A stretch of 64,000 nt of DNA, taken from contig QFXH01000001.1 in NCBI GenBank assembly GCA_003402345.1, positions 478,846 through 542,845 on the forward strand, in the 5' to 3' direction. The translations under genes were made by a program, and so were the position numbers. The stretch is from Candidatus Nitrotoga sp. MKT. GTDB taxonomy: Bacteria; Pseudomonadota; Gammaproteobacteria; Burkholderiales; Gallionellaceae. The notes beneath the pieces were generated by a model, which had not been told where the DNA came from, made no database searches, and saw only the letters and a list, made by a program, of their open reading frames with translations. Below are positions 18,451 through 26,351 of this stretch, in pieces. The stretch's first letter is position 1. Each line of letters opens with the position of its first letter.

Positions 18451-19715
18451 TATCGAAACTCAAATTTTTCAAAGTGAATTTGGTGGGGCGTAACGCCTCG
18501 GTTGTGCAGATCTTTTCTAAATGCTGCAACCATGCCCGGCGGCCCACACAGATAGCACTCGTAATTTGCAAATCCTTGAGTATCGGGAAGGAGAAAATCG
18601 AGATCCGGCGCTTTATCGCCGGTAGCCAATGCCTTCAGGGAAAGCAGTTGATCCCCATTGGCGATGACTTGCAATTCATGTAAAAAAGCTGCATCCACCT
18701 CGGTTCGATAAAGATAGAGGAGAGTTGTCGGCTGATTTACAGGGCCAGCCCGCAACAATGCCAAGAAGGGCATAATACCGATGCCGCCGGCTACCCAGAG
18801 TTGCGGCGTCGGTGGCCGGTCAGCCAGAAAAGTTCCGAACGCGCCATGCACCCGCACCATCACGCCGGGTTCGACAGACTGGATGTGCCGCGTACAATCG
18901 CCTAGGGCTTTGACCGCGATACATATTTCATGGTTAGCGCCAATCGAACTAACGGTGAATGGGTGGAATTCCCCACAATCACGGAACGTCGGCCCCAAGA
19001 AAGCGACCAGTACAAACTGTCCCGGTGTTATGGCAGTAGGGTCTGCCAGAGGCTTCAGGGAAATTTCGACTATGCCTTCGGCAACTGACTTTACCGATCC
19101 CACGACGTATGGCCGCGCAGCCAAACCAAAGTCATCTCGAATAAGACGCCACCCCAAGAAAGAGACGGCAAGACCAAAAATCGGCAGAATAGGTTCACTG
19201 ATACCGAGTAAAGCAAGGTGAACCAAACCGAGGAGCACGCCTACTCCCAGCCCGAAATGGAGCAAACGCCAAATCTGATAAGGAATGCGCATTATGAAGG
19301 TGGCAGCCAACCCGAACATCAAAAACAGCAACGACAGCCAACCCGCCCATATTGGCCAGCCCTGGCTGAATGGAGAAAGCGTCTGCCATGCCAGTAATCG
19401 AGAGTCCAGCCAGACATCGGCAGCGAGCACCAGGGGATGCGCCAGCAGCACAACATAAGCCGTCGTGCCGGTCCAATGATGCCATTGATACATCCGTTCC
19501 AGCCCACCCAGCCGCTGGGCCAACCAGGTTTCCCGAAGCATCAATAACAAACTGGCGAGTAGGAGGCCACATCCGGCCCAACCCAAGACAATGCCCAAGG
19601 TGCGTGCCGTTGAAAGCCCCTCAGGAAAAGCCCACCAAATAAGGCTGACCGTACAAGTTACGATCAGTAGTGGGATAGATAGGTTGCGCAGTATCATCAT
19701 GAGGCCTATAGGCAC
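18450..19715 (-). CDS. Ferric-reductase-like flavocytochrome b (FAD/NAD(P)H oxidoreductase)
   Basis: 421 aa. The N-terminal ~190 residues hold about six membrane helices with haem-ligand candidates in HHWTGTTAYVVLLAHP and LLHFGLGVGVLLGLVHLALL. The C-terminal half is a ferredoxin-reductase module: FAD site HPFTVSS, then VAGGIGIMPFLALLR and the terminal YLCGPPGMV for NAD(P)H. It would carry electrons across the inner membrane. A GTG start (19715) has GGAAG five bases upstream; two ATG codons lie 15-18 bases further in. It sits in a redox operon with a cytochrome c and the b5-like gene. Confidence 0.85.
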   Translation of the reverse strand: MPIGLMMILRNLSIPLLIVTCTVSLIWWAFPEGLSTARTLGIVLGWAGCGLLLASLLLMLRETWLAQRLGGLERMYQWHHWTGTTAYVVLLAHPLVLAADVWLDSRLLAWQTLSPFSQGWPIWAGWLSLLFLMFGLAATFIMRIPYQIWRLLHFGLGVGVLLGLVHLALLGISEPILPIFGLAVSFLGWRLIRDDFGLAARPYVVGSVKSVAEGIVEISLKPLADPTAITPGQFVLVAFLGPTFRDCGEFHPFTVSSIGANHEICIAVKALGDCTRHIQSVEPGVMVRVHGAFGTFLADRPPTPQLWVAGGIGIMPFLALLRAGPVNQPTTLLYLYRTEVDAAFLHELQVIANGDQLLSLKALATGDKAPDLDFLLPDTQGFANYECYLCGPPGMVAAFRKDLHNRGVTPHQIHFEKFEFR

Positions 19716-19822
19716 TCAATCTTCCAAGGGCTGACGGGCCCAATTTCGGTTTTTAGGCGCTCACAAATGTCCTGCCATCCCCCTGGCAATAACATGCCCC
19801 GCTGCCTAGCCCGCTTTTCCAT
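19706..19822 (-). CDS. Small ORF between cytochrome c and flavocytochrome genes
   Basis: 38 codons from an ATG at 19822. The product is basic at its N-terminus (MEKRARQRG) and ends in a Cys- and Trp-containing segment (WQDICERL, SPWKIECL). Its stop lies inside the start of the flavocytochrome gene, which would couple the two. No ribosome site is visible before the ATG. It resembles no family I know. Support is its position in the operon and amino-acid make-up only. Confidence 0.35.
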   Translation of the reverse strand: MEKRARQRGMLLPGGWQDICERLKTEIGPVSPWKIECL

Positions 19823-19853
19823 CAACTGATGATGAATTATGTTGTCACTACGC

Positions 19854-20171
19854 TCATTTGAATTTGTAAAAATTTTTGTTGAGATAAGCAGATAGGTCTA
19901 GTTTTTCCTGTTCGGTAACCTGTGAGGAAAAATTAGCACGAATATTACGAACGCATACTACAACTACTGACGACAGCTGCTGTGGATCCTTCACCTTGCT
20001 GCCGGGGCGCGTGAAAATGGCATTGCCGTTACCGCCCATCATGCCGTCATGGCAACTGTTACATTTATATTTGTCGAATGCTTTTTTACCAGCTTCAGGG
20101 TGACCATTGGCAAAGGGATCAGCTTGTGCTGTACCACACAATAATAAGAATATAGCAAAAAATTTCTTCAT
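19854..20171 (-). CDS. Class I cytochrome c, monohaem, periplasmic
   Basis: 105 aa from an ATG preceded by AAGGAG; longer upstream in-frame codons are open but lack a site. The signal peptide (KKFFAIFLLLCGTAQA) is followed by AFDKYKCNSCHDGMM, the single CxxCH haem site. The C-terminal half (VRNIRANFSSQVTEQEKLDLSAYLNK) shows no obvious Met ligand, so the sixth ligand is uncertain. It is the first gene of the redox cluster and a plausible acceptor or donor for the flavocytochrome. Confidence 0.85.
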   Translation of the reverse strand: MKKFFAIFLLLCGTAQADPFANGHPEAGKKAFDKYKCNSCHDGMMGGNGNAIFTRPGSKVKDPQQLSSVVVVCVRNIRANFSSQVTEQEKLDLSAYLNKNFYKFK

Positions 20172-20431
20172 GGCTAGGCTCCTTGTAAAGTTTGTGATCG
20201 AACAATACGCATCAAAGCAGTCAGATGCGAATCGTCTGATGCAGATTACTCCTGATCTCGCGTGATGACTAGACTTCTTATAAACCAGACCGACAACGCC
20301 CCCGAATATTTTCAATTTGCCGGGCGAATGATCGAGAATTAGGGTTGGCTGGAATGATATGGGAGCCTTTCTTGCTCCTTCCTGTCTACAAGCAAGAGAC
20401 TTCTTGGTACCAGTTCATTTTTGCCGGTCAC

Positions 20432-21463
20432 TTAATATCTGCTTCCCGCTTCGTACCAGCCATGGCTACGCTTGACCAGATATACCACCGACAGCATTAC
20501 TGGTACCTCAATCAACACGCCGACCACGGTGGCAAGTGCCGCACCGGATTCGAAGCCGAACAAGCTGATGGCGGCAGCGACTGCCAATTCAAAGAAGTTA
20601 CTCGCTCCGATCAGTGCCGATGGGCCCGCTACACAGTGCGCTTCACCGAAGCGGCGATTCAACCAATATGCCAAGCCGGAATTGAAATAAACCTGAATAA
20701 TGATGGGCACGGCGAGCATGACAATAATGAATGGTTGCTCGACGATGGCTTTGCCCTGAAAAGCAAACAACAATATCAGCGTGAGCAACAGTGCGGAGAT
20801 GGAGAGCGGGTTCAACATGGACAGGGCATGATGCAGCGCTGCCATTCCGCCGCGTGTCAACAGGAACTTGCGCCAAACCTGTGCCACCAAAACGGGCAGC
20901 ACGATGTATAACACCACCGATACCAGCAGCGTATCCCAAGGCACGATAATGGATGAGATGCCCAGCAACAACGCCACCAGCGGCGCAAAGGCGAACACCA
21001 TAATGGCGTCGTTAAGCGCGACTTGACTCAGGGTGAATAGCGGCTCACCGTTCACCAGCCGGCTCCACACGAACACCATCGCGGTGCAGGGTGCGGCGGC
21101 AAGCAAAATCAGGCCTGCAATGTAGCTGTCGAGCTGCTCCGCTGGCAGATACGGTGCGAACAATTGCCGGATGAACAGCCAGCCAAGCAACGCCATGGAA
21201 AATGGTTTGACCGCCCAGTTGACGAACAGTGTGACACCGATGCCGCGCCAGTATTTGCGTACTTCGTGTAAGGCCATGAAGTCTATGCGTAACAGCATGG
21301 GAATAATCATTACCCAAATCAGCAGTCCGACGGGGATATTGACCTTGGCAATCTCCAATTCGCCTAGCCAGTGAAACGGTGCGGGGACCAATTGTCCCAA
21401 CACCACCCCGACGATAATGCACAGAAAAACCCAAATTGTCAGATAGCGTTCGAAAATGCTCAT
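20432..21463 (-). CDS. acr3: ACR3-family arsenite efflux permease
   Basis: Extrudes arsenite across the inner membrane using the proton motive force, and can pair with ArsA. 343 aa with ten predicted helices. Family markers are GVVLGQLVP, WVMIIPMLLRIDF, LAAAPCTAMVFVWSRL with the essential Cys in helix 4, and TLSQVALNDAIMVF. The start overlaps the stop of a 31-aa ORF (ATGA). Last gene of the arsenic operon. Confidence 0.95.
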   Translation of the reverse strand: MSIFERYLTIWVFLCIIVGVVLGQLVPAPFHWLGELEIAKVNIPVGLLIWVMIIPMLLRIDFMALHEVRKYWRGIGVTLFVNWAVKPFSMALLGWLFIRQLFAPYLPAEQLDSYIAGLILLAAAPCTAMVFVWSRLVNGEPLFTLSQVALNDAIMVFAFAPLVALLLGISSIIVPWDTLLVSVVLYIVLPVLVAQVWRKFLLTRGGMAALHHALSMLNPLSISALLLTLILLFAFQGKAIVEQPFIIVMLAVPIIIQVYFNSGLAYWLNRRFGEAHCVAGPSALIGASNFFELAVAAAISLFGFESGAALATVVGVLIEVPVMLSVVYLVKRSHGWYEAGSRY

Positions 21464-21555
21464 GGTGTCAATCCTTTGATGCGTAGAATTTCGGCGAGTT
21501 TTTCTTTTAAACTGTAATCGCGTAACAACAACACGGTGAATTGCTTTTTACTCAT
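21460..21555 (-). CDS. 31-aa ORF between arsA and acr3
   Basis: Starts with an ATG behind a strong AAGGAG site and ends in a 4-bp ATGA overlap with acr3. The peptide begins MSKKQFTVLLLRDYSL and continues as an amphipathic Lys/Glu/Leu helix. No family recognised. It could be a real microprotein acting with the ArsA-Acr3 pump. It could also be a coupling leader that delivers ribosomes to acr3, or the relic of a deleted gene. Confidence 0.6.
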   Translation of the reverse strand: MSKKQFTVLLLRDYSLKEKLAEILRIKGLTP

Positions 21556-21579
21556 GACAGCTCCTTCTGGGACGGGAAT

Positions 21580-23337
21580 TTATCCAGCAGCCAGTTCCAG
21601 TAGGCGTGCTACGCCAACAGGCTCATCCTTGAGCAAGGGGACAACCGCATAACGTTGTGCATGTTGATTTGCGACGGTATTGATTTCGCGAAGTTCATTC
21701 GCGGCCCTGCTACGCAGCAAGGGCGAGATGACAGAAGTTGCGGCAACACTGTTGTTGATTATCCATGCCCACGGTTCGATCTTCGCTCGGCGCAAATCAG
21801 CTTGCAGGCTTGCCGCTTCTAGCACTGGTGTAGTCTCGGCAAGCGTAACGATCAGCACCTTGGTCTGCTTGCTGTCCTGCAACTGCATCATGGGTGTGGT
21901 GTAGTGCAAAATGCTGTTGCTGCTCATCTGGCGCGCGACCTCACGGTGGTAAGCGCCGGTCGCATCAATCAGCATCAAGGTGTGCCCGGTCGGTGCGGTA
22001 TCCATCACCACAAACTTTTTTCCTGCTTCACGGATAATACGGGAGAAGCCTTGAAACACGGCTATCTCTTCGGTACAAGGGGAGCGCAGATCTTCCTCAA
22101 GGAGTGCACGGCCCTGGGTATCAAGTTTCGCCCCTTTGGTTTCTAGCACATGCTGGCGGTAACGTTCGGTTTCAGTGTGCGGGTCGATGCGGCTGACAGT
22201 TAGATTGTCCAGCGCACCTTCCAGCGTTTCGGTCAGGTGTGCCGCCGGGTCAGAGGTGGTGAGGTGTACCGGCAATCCACGATGCGCCAACTCCACCGCG
22301 ATCGCCGCAGCCAGCGTGGTTTTTCCAACACCGCCTTTACCCATCAGCATCACCAGGCCATGGCCGTCTGCGGCGATTTCATCCATTAGGTCGGACAGGC
22401 GGGGCTCGTCCAACTCAATGGGCACTTCAACTACAACTTTCACTCCCACAGGGGTATCGGCCAGCAAGTGACGCAACGCATCAAGACCAACCATGTTGAA
22501 CGGTTTGAGCGTGACATAATCGCGCGGCAAAGCGCTTAGTGCTTCTGGAATGGCATGCAGCGCGGCCTGTTCCCGCTCATGAATGGCCGCAGCCAGAGGG
22601 TCGTTGGTGGATTCGGTGGAGGGCAGTATGCCGTTGATAACCAGATATTGGTGGGTTAGCCCTATGGCGGCAAGTTCTTCGCGTGTCCGCGCCACTTCAC
22701 GCAATGTCGATTGCTGGGCGCGAGCCACGAGTATCAGGCGCGTCATGCTGCCATCGGTCAAGGCATCGACAGCGGCCTTGTATTGTTCCCGCTGTTTCTC
22801 CAATCCTGCCAAGGGACCGAGACAGGAAGCGTCGCCTTTGCCTTCTTCCAGAAAATTGCTCCAGGCACCGGGCAATTGCAACATGCGGATAGTATGCCCC
22901 GTTGGCGCAGTATCGAAAACGATGTGGTCGTAGTCGGCGAGCAGGGCCGAGTCGGTCAGTAATGCGGTGAATTCGTCGAAGGCCGCAATCTCCGTAGTGC
23001 AGGCGCCTGAAAGTTGCTCTTCAATCCCCTGAACCACGGCTTCGGGCAGCACTCCACGCACTGGACCAACGATACGGTCGCGATAGACCTGAGCTGCCGC
23101 TTGTGGATCAATTTCCAACGCGGCTAGTCGCGGAACGGCAGGGATAGAAGTAATGTGGTTGCCGATGGTGATGCCGAACACTTGCCCGACGTTGGAGGCC
23201 GGGTCGGTACTGACCAGCAGCACGCGTTTCCCGGCTTCCGCCAACTGAATTGCTGTGGCGCAGGCAATCGAGGTCTTGCCTACTCCGCCCTTGCCAGTGA
23301 AAAACAAAAAGCGCGGTGGCTGATCGAGGAACTTCAT
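21580..23337 (-). CDS. arsA: Arsenite-activated ATPase ArsA
   Basis: Cytoplasmic ATPase that energises arsenite export. 585 aa made of two homologous halves, each with a GKGGVGKT P-loop (near 15 and about 330) and a DTAPTGHT signature. The three Cys of the arsenite site are recognisable in SGACTTEI, GDASCLG and SPCTEEI. I start it at the ATG giving MKFLDQPPRFLFFTGKGG, with GGAG upstream; the open frame extends 48 codons further without family similarity. arsD lies just before it. Confidence 0.95.
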   Translation of the reverse strand: MKFLDQPPRFLFFTGKGGVGKTSIACATAIQLAEAGKRVLLVSTDPASNVGQVFGITIGNHITSIPAVPRLAALEIDPQAAAQVYRDRIVGPVRGVLPEAVVQGIEEQLSGACTTEIAAFDEFTALLTDSALLADYDHIVFDTAPTGHTIRMLQLPGAWSNFLEEGKGDASCLGPLAGLEKQREQYKAAVDALTDGSMTRLILVARAQQSTLREVARTREELAAIGLTHQYLVINGILPSTESTNDPLAAAIHEREQAALHAIPEALSALPRDYVTLKPFNMVGLDALRHLLADTPVGVKVVVEVPIELDEPRLSDLMDEIAADGHGLVMLMGKGGVGKTTLAAAIAVELAHRGLPVHLTTSDPAAHLTETLEGALDNLTVSRIDPHTETERYRQHVLETKGAKLDTQGRALLEEDLRSPCTEEIAVFQGFSRIIREAGKKFVVMDTAPTGHTLMLIDATGAYHREVARQMSSNSILHYTTPMMQLQDSKQTKVLIVTLAETTPVLEAASLQADLRRAKIEPWAWIINNSVAATSVISPLLRSRAANELREINTVANQHAQRYAVVPLLKDEPVGVARLLELAAG

Positions 23338-23359
23338 GGCAATGGCTCCACAGGTTGAT

Positions 23360-23716
23360 TCAGCAGCATTTACTGCCGCTGCCGACGGCTGGCTTGATTT
23401 CATTAATTGGGAGTGTGATGCCGGTCCAGTGCGCCAATTCAACGCGATTTGGATAGCGACCCGCCAAGGCGAATTCGCCATCGACCAAGATCAGCGGCAA
23501 TGCTTCTTGCCCTGAACGCTCCAAAAATCCTTTCACGACAGTGTTATTCGCAAAGTCCATTGGCTGTTGCGCCAAATTGAAGCGTTGAATCTGTGCGCCA
23601 TTCTGTTTGGCCCAATCGACATCTGCAGCAAAATTGATTAGCTGTTAATCCACATCTACGCCGCATACACCGGTGTTGCAGCACATGGCCGGGTCAAATA
23701 CTTCTATCGATTTCAT
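23360..23716 (-). pseudogene. arsD: arsD, arsenic metallochaperone, interrupted by a nonsense codon
   Basis: ArsD hands arsenite to ArsA. The frame from the ATG at 23716 gives MKSIEVFDPAMCCNTGVCGVDVD, then TAA at codon 24 (23645-23647), then QLINFAADVDWAKQNGAQI and onward to a C-terminal KCC. Read through the stop, it is 118 aa, the family's normal length, with the vicinal CC pair at 12-13 and Cys18. CAA to TAA is the simplest explanation. An internal ATG (23575) could restart but would lose the metal site. It lies between intact arsC and arsA. Confidence 0.88.
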
Positions 23717-23728
23717 TAATGACACTCC

Positions 23729-24214
23729 TTAAACAATGATGTTGGCAATCTTGTCCATTTCGGCCTTGAGCGCGGCCTTGTCTTGCTTCAACACATCCAA
23801 ATTCAGTGCAAAAAATGCTTCGATGCGGGCACGCAGGATGCGGTAAGCCTTCATGAACGCCGCATCAATCTCGTCATCCGTGCCCGTGGCATGCGCCGGG
23901 TCTTCCACGCCCCAGTGGGTGCGCAGCACCGGGCCAAGGTAGGCCGGGCAAGTTTCTCCCGCCGCGCTGGCACAAACGGTGATGACTATATCGGGAGCGG
24001 CGGGTAAATTCTCCCAAGACTTGCTGCAATAACCTTCGGTGGAGATGCCTTCGCTCGCCAGCAAGGCCAGCGAGCGCGGATGCACCTTGCCGGTGGGCTT
24101 GCTGCCCGCGCTCATGGCATGCCAACCAGTTGGCGCAAGATGGTTGAAGGTGGCTTCGCCGAGGATGGAACGGCAGGAGTTACCAGTGCAGAGAAAGAGT
24201 ACGTTCATATTCAT
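23729..24214 (-). CDS. arsC: Arsenate reductase, low-molecular-weight phosphatase type
   Basis: Reduces arsenate to arsenite for export. The catalytic loop CTGNSCR lies at about 9-15, and further Cys occur in YCSKSW, TVCASA and ETCPAYLG. HWGVEDPAHATG contains the family's DP motif. At 161 aa it is slightly longer than the ~130-145 aa S. aureus/B. subtilis type, with an extra C-terminal helix. Second gene of the operon. Confidence 0.93.
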   Translation of the reverse strand: MNMNVLFLCTGNSCRSILGEATFNHLAPTGWHAMSAGSKPTGKVHPRSLALLASEGISTEGYCSKSWENLPAAPDIVITVCASAAGETCPAYLGPVLRTHWGVEDPAHATGTDDEIDAAFMKAYRILRARIEAFFALNLDVLKQDKAALKAEMDKIANIIV

Positions 24215-24222
24215 GGCTTCAA

Positions 24223-24582
24223 TTAAGTTGGGAGAATCGGTGGGAGTACGCTTGGGGAACAGACTGATGCTGTCCGCAAATCAATACACTGCTCAGGATT
24301 GCCGGAGCAGCATTCCTCGGTCAGGTAAGCGATAAGATCCAACATCAAGGGAATATTGGCGCGATAACGCTGGTAACGGCCCTCCTGTTGGACTGTTAGC
24401 AGGCGTGCCTGCGTCAATGCTTTCAGGTGAAAGGAAAGATTGGTGGGCGGCAATTCAAGCGTTGTCGCAATTTCACCTGCCACCATACCGTCCAGCCCTT
24501 TTTTGACCAACAGCCGAAACACGTCCAACCGCACACCGGAAGAAAGCGATTCGAATACTGAAGTTGCAGTAATTTTATCCAT
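24223..24582 (-). CDS. arsR: ArsR/SmtB-family repressor of the arsenic operon
   Basis: 119 aa winged-helix repressor starting at the ATG giving MDKITATSVFESLSSGVRLD. The DNA-recognition helix lies in LELPPTNLSFHLKALTQARLL. A Cys-rich C-terminus (ECCSGNPEQC) probably binds As(III), as in the ArsR subtypes with C-terminal thiols rather than the classical CVC of helix 4. It heads the minus-strand operon arsR-C-D-A-orf-acr3, with palindromes just upstream. Confidence 0.92.
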   Translation of the reverse strand: MDKITATSVFESLSSGVRLDVFRLLVKKGLDGMVAGEIATTLELPPTNLSFHLKALTQARLLTVQQEGRYQRYRANIPLMLDLIAYLTEECCSGNPEQCIDLRTASVCSPSVLPPILPT

Positions 24583-24594
24583 ACTATAATAGTA

Positions 24595-24620
24595 CAACAA
24601 TAGTTGAAATATTGCAATAT
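24595..24620. promoter_or_regulatory. Candidate ArsR operator
   Basis: A perfect 12-bp palindrome, ATATTGCAATAT (24609-24620), lies 27-38 bp upstream of arsR. Next to it CAACAATAGTTG (24595-24606) forms a second interrupted palindrome. Position fits an autoregulatory operator overlapping the promoter; no direct evidence. Confidence 0.45.
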
Positions 24621-24669
24621 AGCCAAAAATACAATCTACAGTGCCTCGTACAAACACCTACACATTCCA

Positions 24670-24701
24670 TAACTAAATTTGCCCAGACTAAAATTTAGTT
24701 A
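24670..24701. repeat. 11-bp perfect inverted repeat with 10-bp spacer
   Basis: TAACTAAATTT and AAATTTAGTTA flank GCCCAGACTA. It lies between the divergent arsR and Sel1 genes, about 90 bp from arsR. It has operator-like geometry. Confidence 0.6.
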
Positions 24702-24987
24702 CGTAGATTAAAATCTTTCGTTTAACCTTAATTTATAGATCGTAAAACACTGAGCTGTTGGCATGGCTAATTCGGACACTTTGTGCTTTATAATGGCAAC
24801 ACTGCGTTAGCAATTAAATAATTAGATAGCAAACGACACAATGCGACGGCCAAAGTAGGTAGGGCAAAAATAATAGGTTATTTAGCAATAATCAGGACAG
24901 CGTCACGCAACTGCGTGTGGGTAGATAACGCAATTTAATAACATAATAATTTTTTAACAATAATTATGTTACACAGGGAGAACAATT

Positions 24988-25023
24988 ATGCAGCTGTTAA
25001 TAGTGGTAGGCGTCATATGGTAG
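24988..25023 (+). CDS. 11-codon hydrophobic leader before the Sel1 gene
   Basis: ATG behind AGGGAG, encoding MQLLIVVGVIW, then TAG. The stop overlaps the start region of the Sel1 gene (ATG at 25017). It is either a coupling leader or the frame-shifted remains of the signal peptide that Sel1 proteins usually carry. Confidence 0.4.
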   Translation: MQLLIVVGVIW

Positions 25024-25691
25024 CGCTAACACATCCAAAGTTAACTGAAGACTTTGAAGAAGGAATGAAATTTGTCGCTAACAAGGATTACACCAAAGCG
25101 GCAGAATTATTTAAGAAAGCCGCAGAACAAGGACACGCGGAAGCGCAGTTCTATCTAGGGCTTATGTACGAAGGGGGTCAAGGCCTCACAAAAGATGACC
25201 AGCAAGCTGTGTCTTGGTGGATCAAGGCCGCAGAACAAGGGCACGTACTAGCACAAAACAATCTAGGACTTATGTACGAACAAGGGCATGGTGTTACACA
25301 GGACTATCAGAAGGCTGCATCTTGGTTCCGTATGGCCGCAGAGCAGGGAGATGCAGAAGCCCAATATACTTTAGGATTTATGTACGCAAATGGCGAAGGC
25401 GTTTCACGGGACTACCAACAAGCTATGCTTTGGTTGAGTAAAGCCGCAGAACAGGGAGATGTAGCGGCACAATTCAAGGTGGCCAAATTGAATTTAGGAT
25501 CCGTATATACACCAGACAACAACGTTCAACAGGATTTTATTGAAGCATACAAATGGTTCAGTATTGCTGGCGCAGATGGTGATGCAAATGCAAAAGACGG
25601 CTTAGAGATTGCAGAATCGTACTTGACACCCTCTGCCGTTGAAGAAGCGCAGCGACGGGCAGACGAGTGGCTAGCGAAAAATAAAAAATGA
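25017..25691 (+). CDS. Sel1-repeat (TPR-like) protein
   Basis: 224 aa made mostly of Sel1-like repeats of ~36 residues (AAEQGHAEAQFYLGLMYEGGQGL, AAEQGHVLAQNNLGLMYEQGHGV and so on), which stack into a solenoid for protein-protein contact. An in-frame ATG at 24966 is further upstream but overlaps the ribosome site of the short leader, so I prefer 25017. As read, it has no signal peptide and would be cytoplasmic. The partner is unknown. Confidence 0.8.
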   Translation: MVALTHPKLTEDFEEGMKFVANKDYTKAAELFKKAAEQGHAEAQFYLGLMYEGGQGLTKDDQQAVSWWIKAAEQGHVLAQNNLGLMYEQGHGVTQDYQKAASWFRMAAEQGDAEAQYTLGFMYANGEGVSRDYQQAMLWLSKAAEQGDVAAQFKVAKLNLGSVYTPDNNVQQDFIEAYKWFSIAGADGDANAKDGLEIAESYLTPSAVEEAQRRADEWLAKNKK

Positions 25692-25857
25692 GCTTATGAA
25701 TAAAACGATCGCCAATGACTATGGCAATTTTTTAAATTGAGCATTCTTTAATTACGAACGTACTGATGACCTACCATAAATAGCGGAACTGCAAGGCAGT
25801 GGAATGAAGACAGTATCTACCATCGCACTACCCTGATATCAGGTGGTAAATAAACGA

Positions 25858-26217
25858 TCAAAACGTCACATTACGGTCTCGTTCGGCCACTGCCTTGATG
25901 TAATCCGGCATTCCTTTAATTGATGCGCCAGTCACTAAATCCTCTACCATAATCTGCCGAGCCACGGCGCAGGCGCCGCAGACCCAAATCTGCACGCCTG
26001 CCGCCTGTACCGTAGCTAACAGTTCTTTCAATGGAGTCAGATTCACACCATGGATATGATCGGCCGTTCCTTTACGGCCAAGTGTCACGGCTTCGTTCCA
26101 GAGCCAGAGCACCACATCATGCCCTTGCTCCTTTGCCGCCTTCGCGGCCATGAAAGGCAATGTGGCCATCGTTGGATCATCTGTGCCTCGGCTACCGGAT
26201 ATTATGAAGGTTGTCAT
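25858..26217 (-). CDS. DsrE/DsrF-like family protein
   Basis: 119 aa with the DsrE fold pattern: a beta-strand start MTTFIISGSRGTDDPTMATLPF, VVLWLWNEAV, and VQIWVCGACAVAR with two Cys where sulfur carriers hold the active Cys. The conserved family role is sulfur relay or an uncharacterised small-molecule function. It stands alone between a Sel1 gene and katA, so context does not narrow the job. Confidence 0.8.
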   Translation of the reverse strand: MTTFIISGSRGTDDPTMATLPFMAAKAAKEQGHDVVLWLWNEAVTLGRKGTADHIHGVNLTPLKELLATVQAAGVQIWVCGACAVARQIMVEDLVTGASIKGMPDYIKAVAERDRNVTF

Positions 26218-26351
26218 TATGTGTCCCCTTGTTCATTTATTCGTAAAAACATATAGATCTATCATCAAATGTTATTGATGGCGCTAACTTTTTTCTTGGC
26301 TCCACGTCTTTGAAAAGTGATTATCTCCGATTCACAAAACTAGCAATTCAT

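Noticed and set aside
23360..23575. Separate 71-aa gene starting at an internal ATG
   Set aside because: It is the C-terminal part of ArsD; upstream sequence continues the family match through the TAA.
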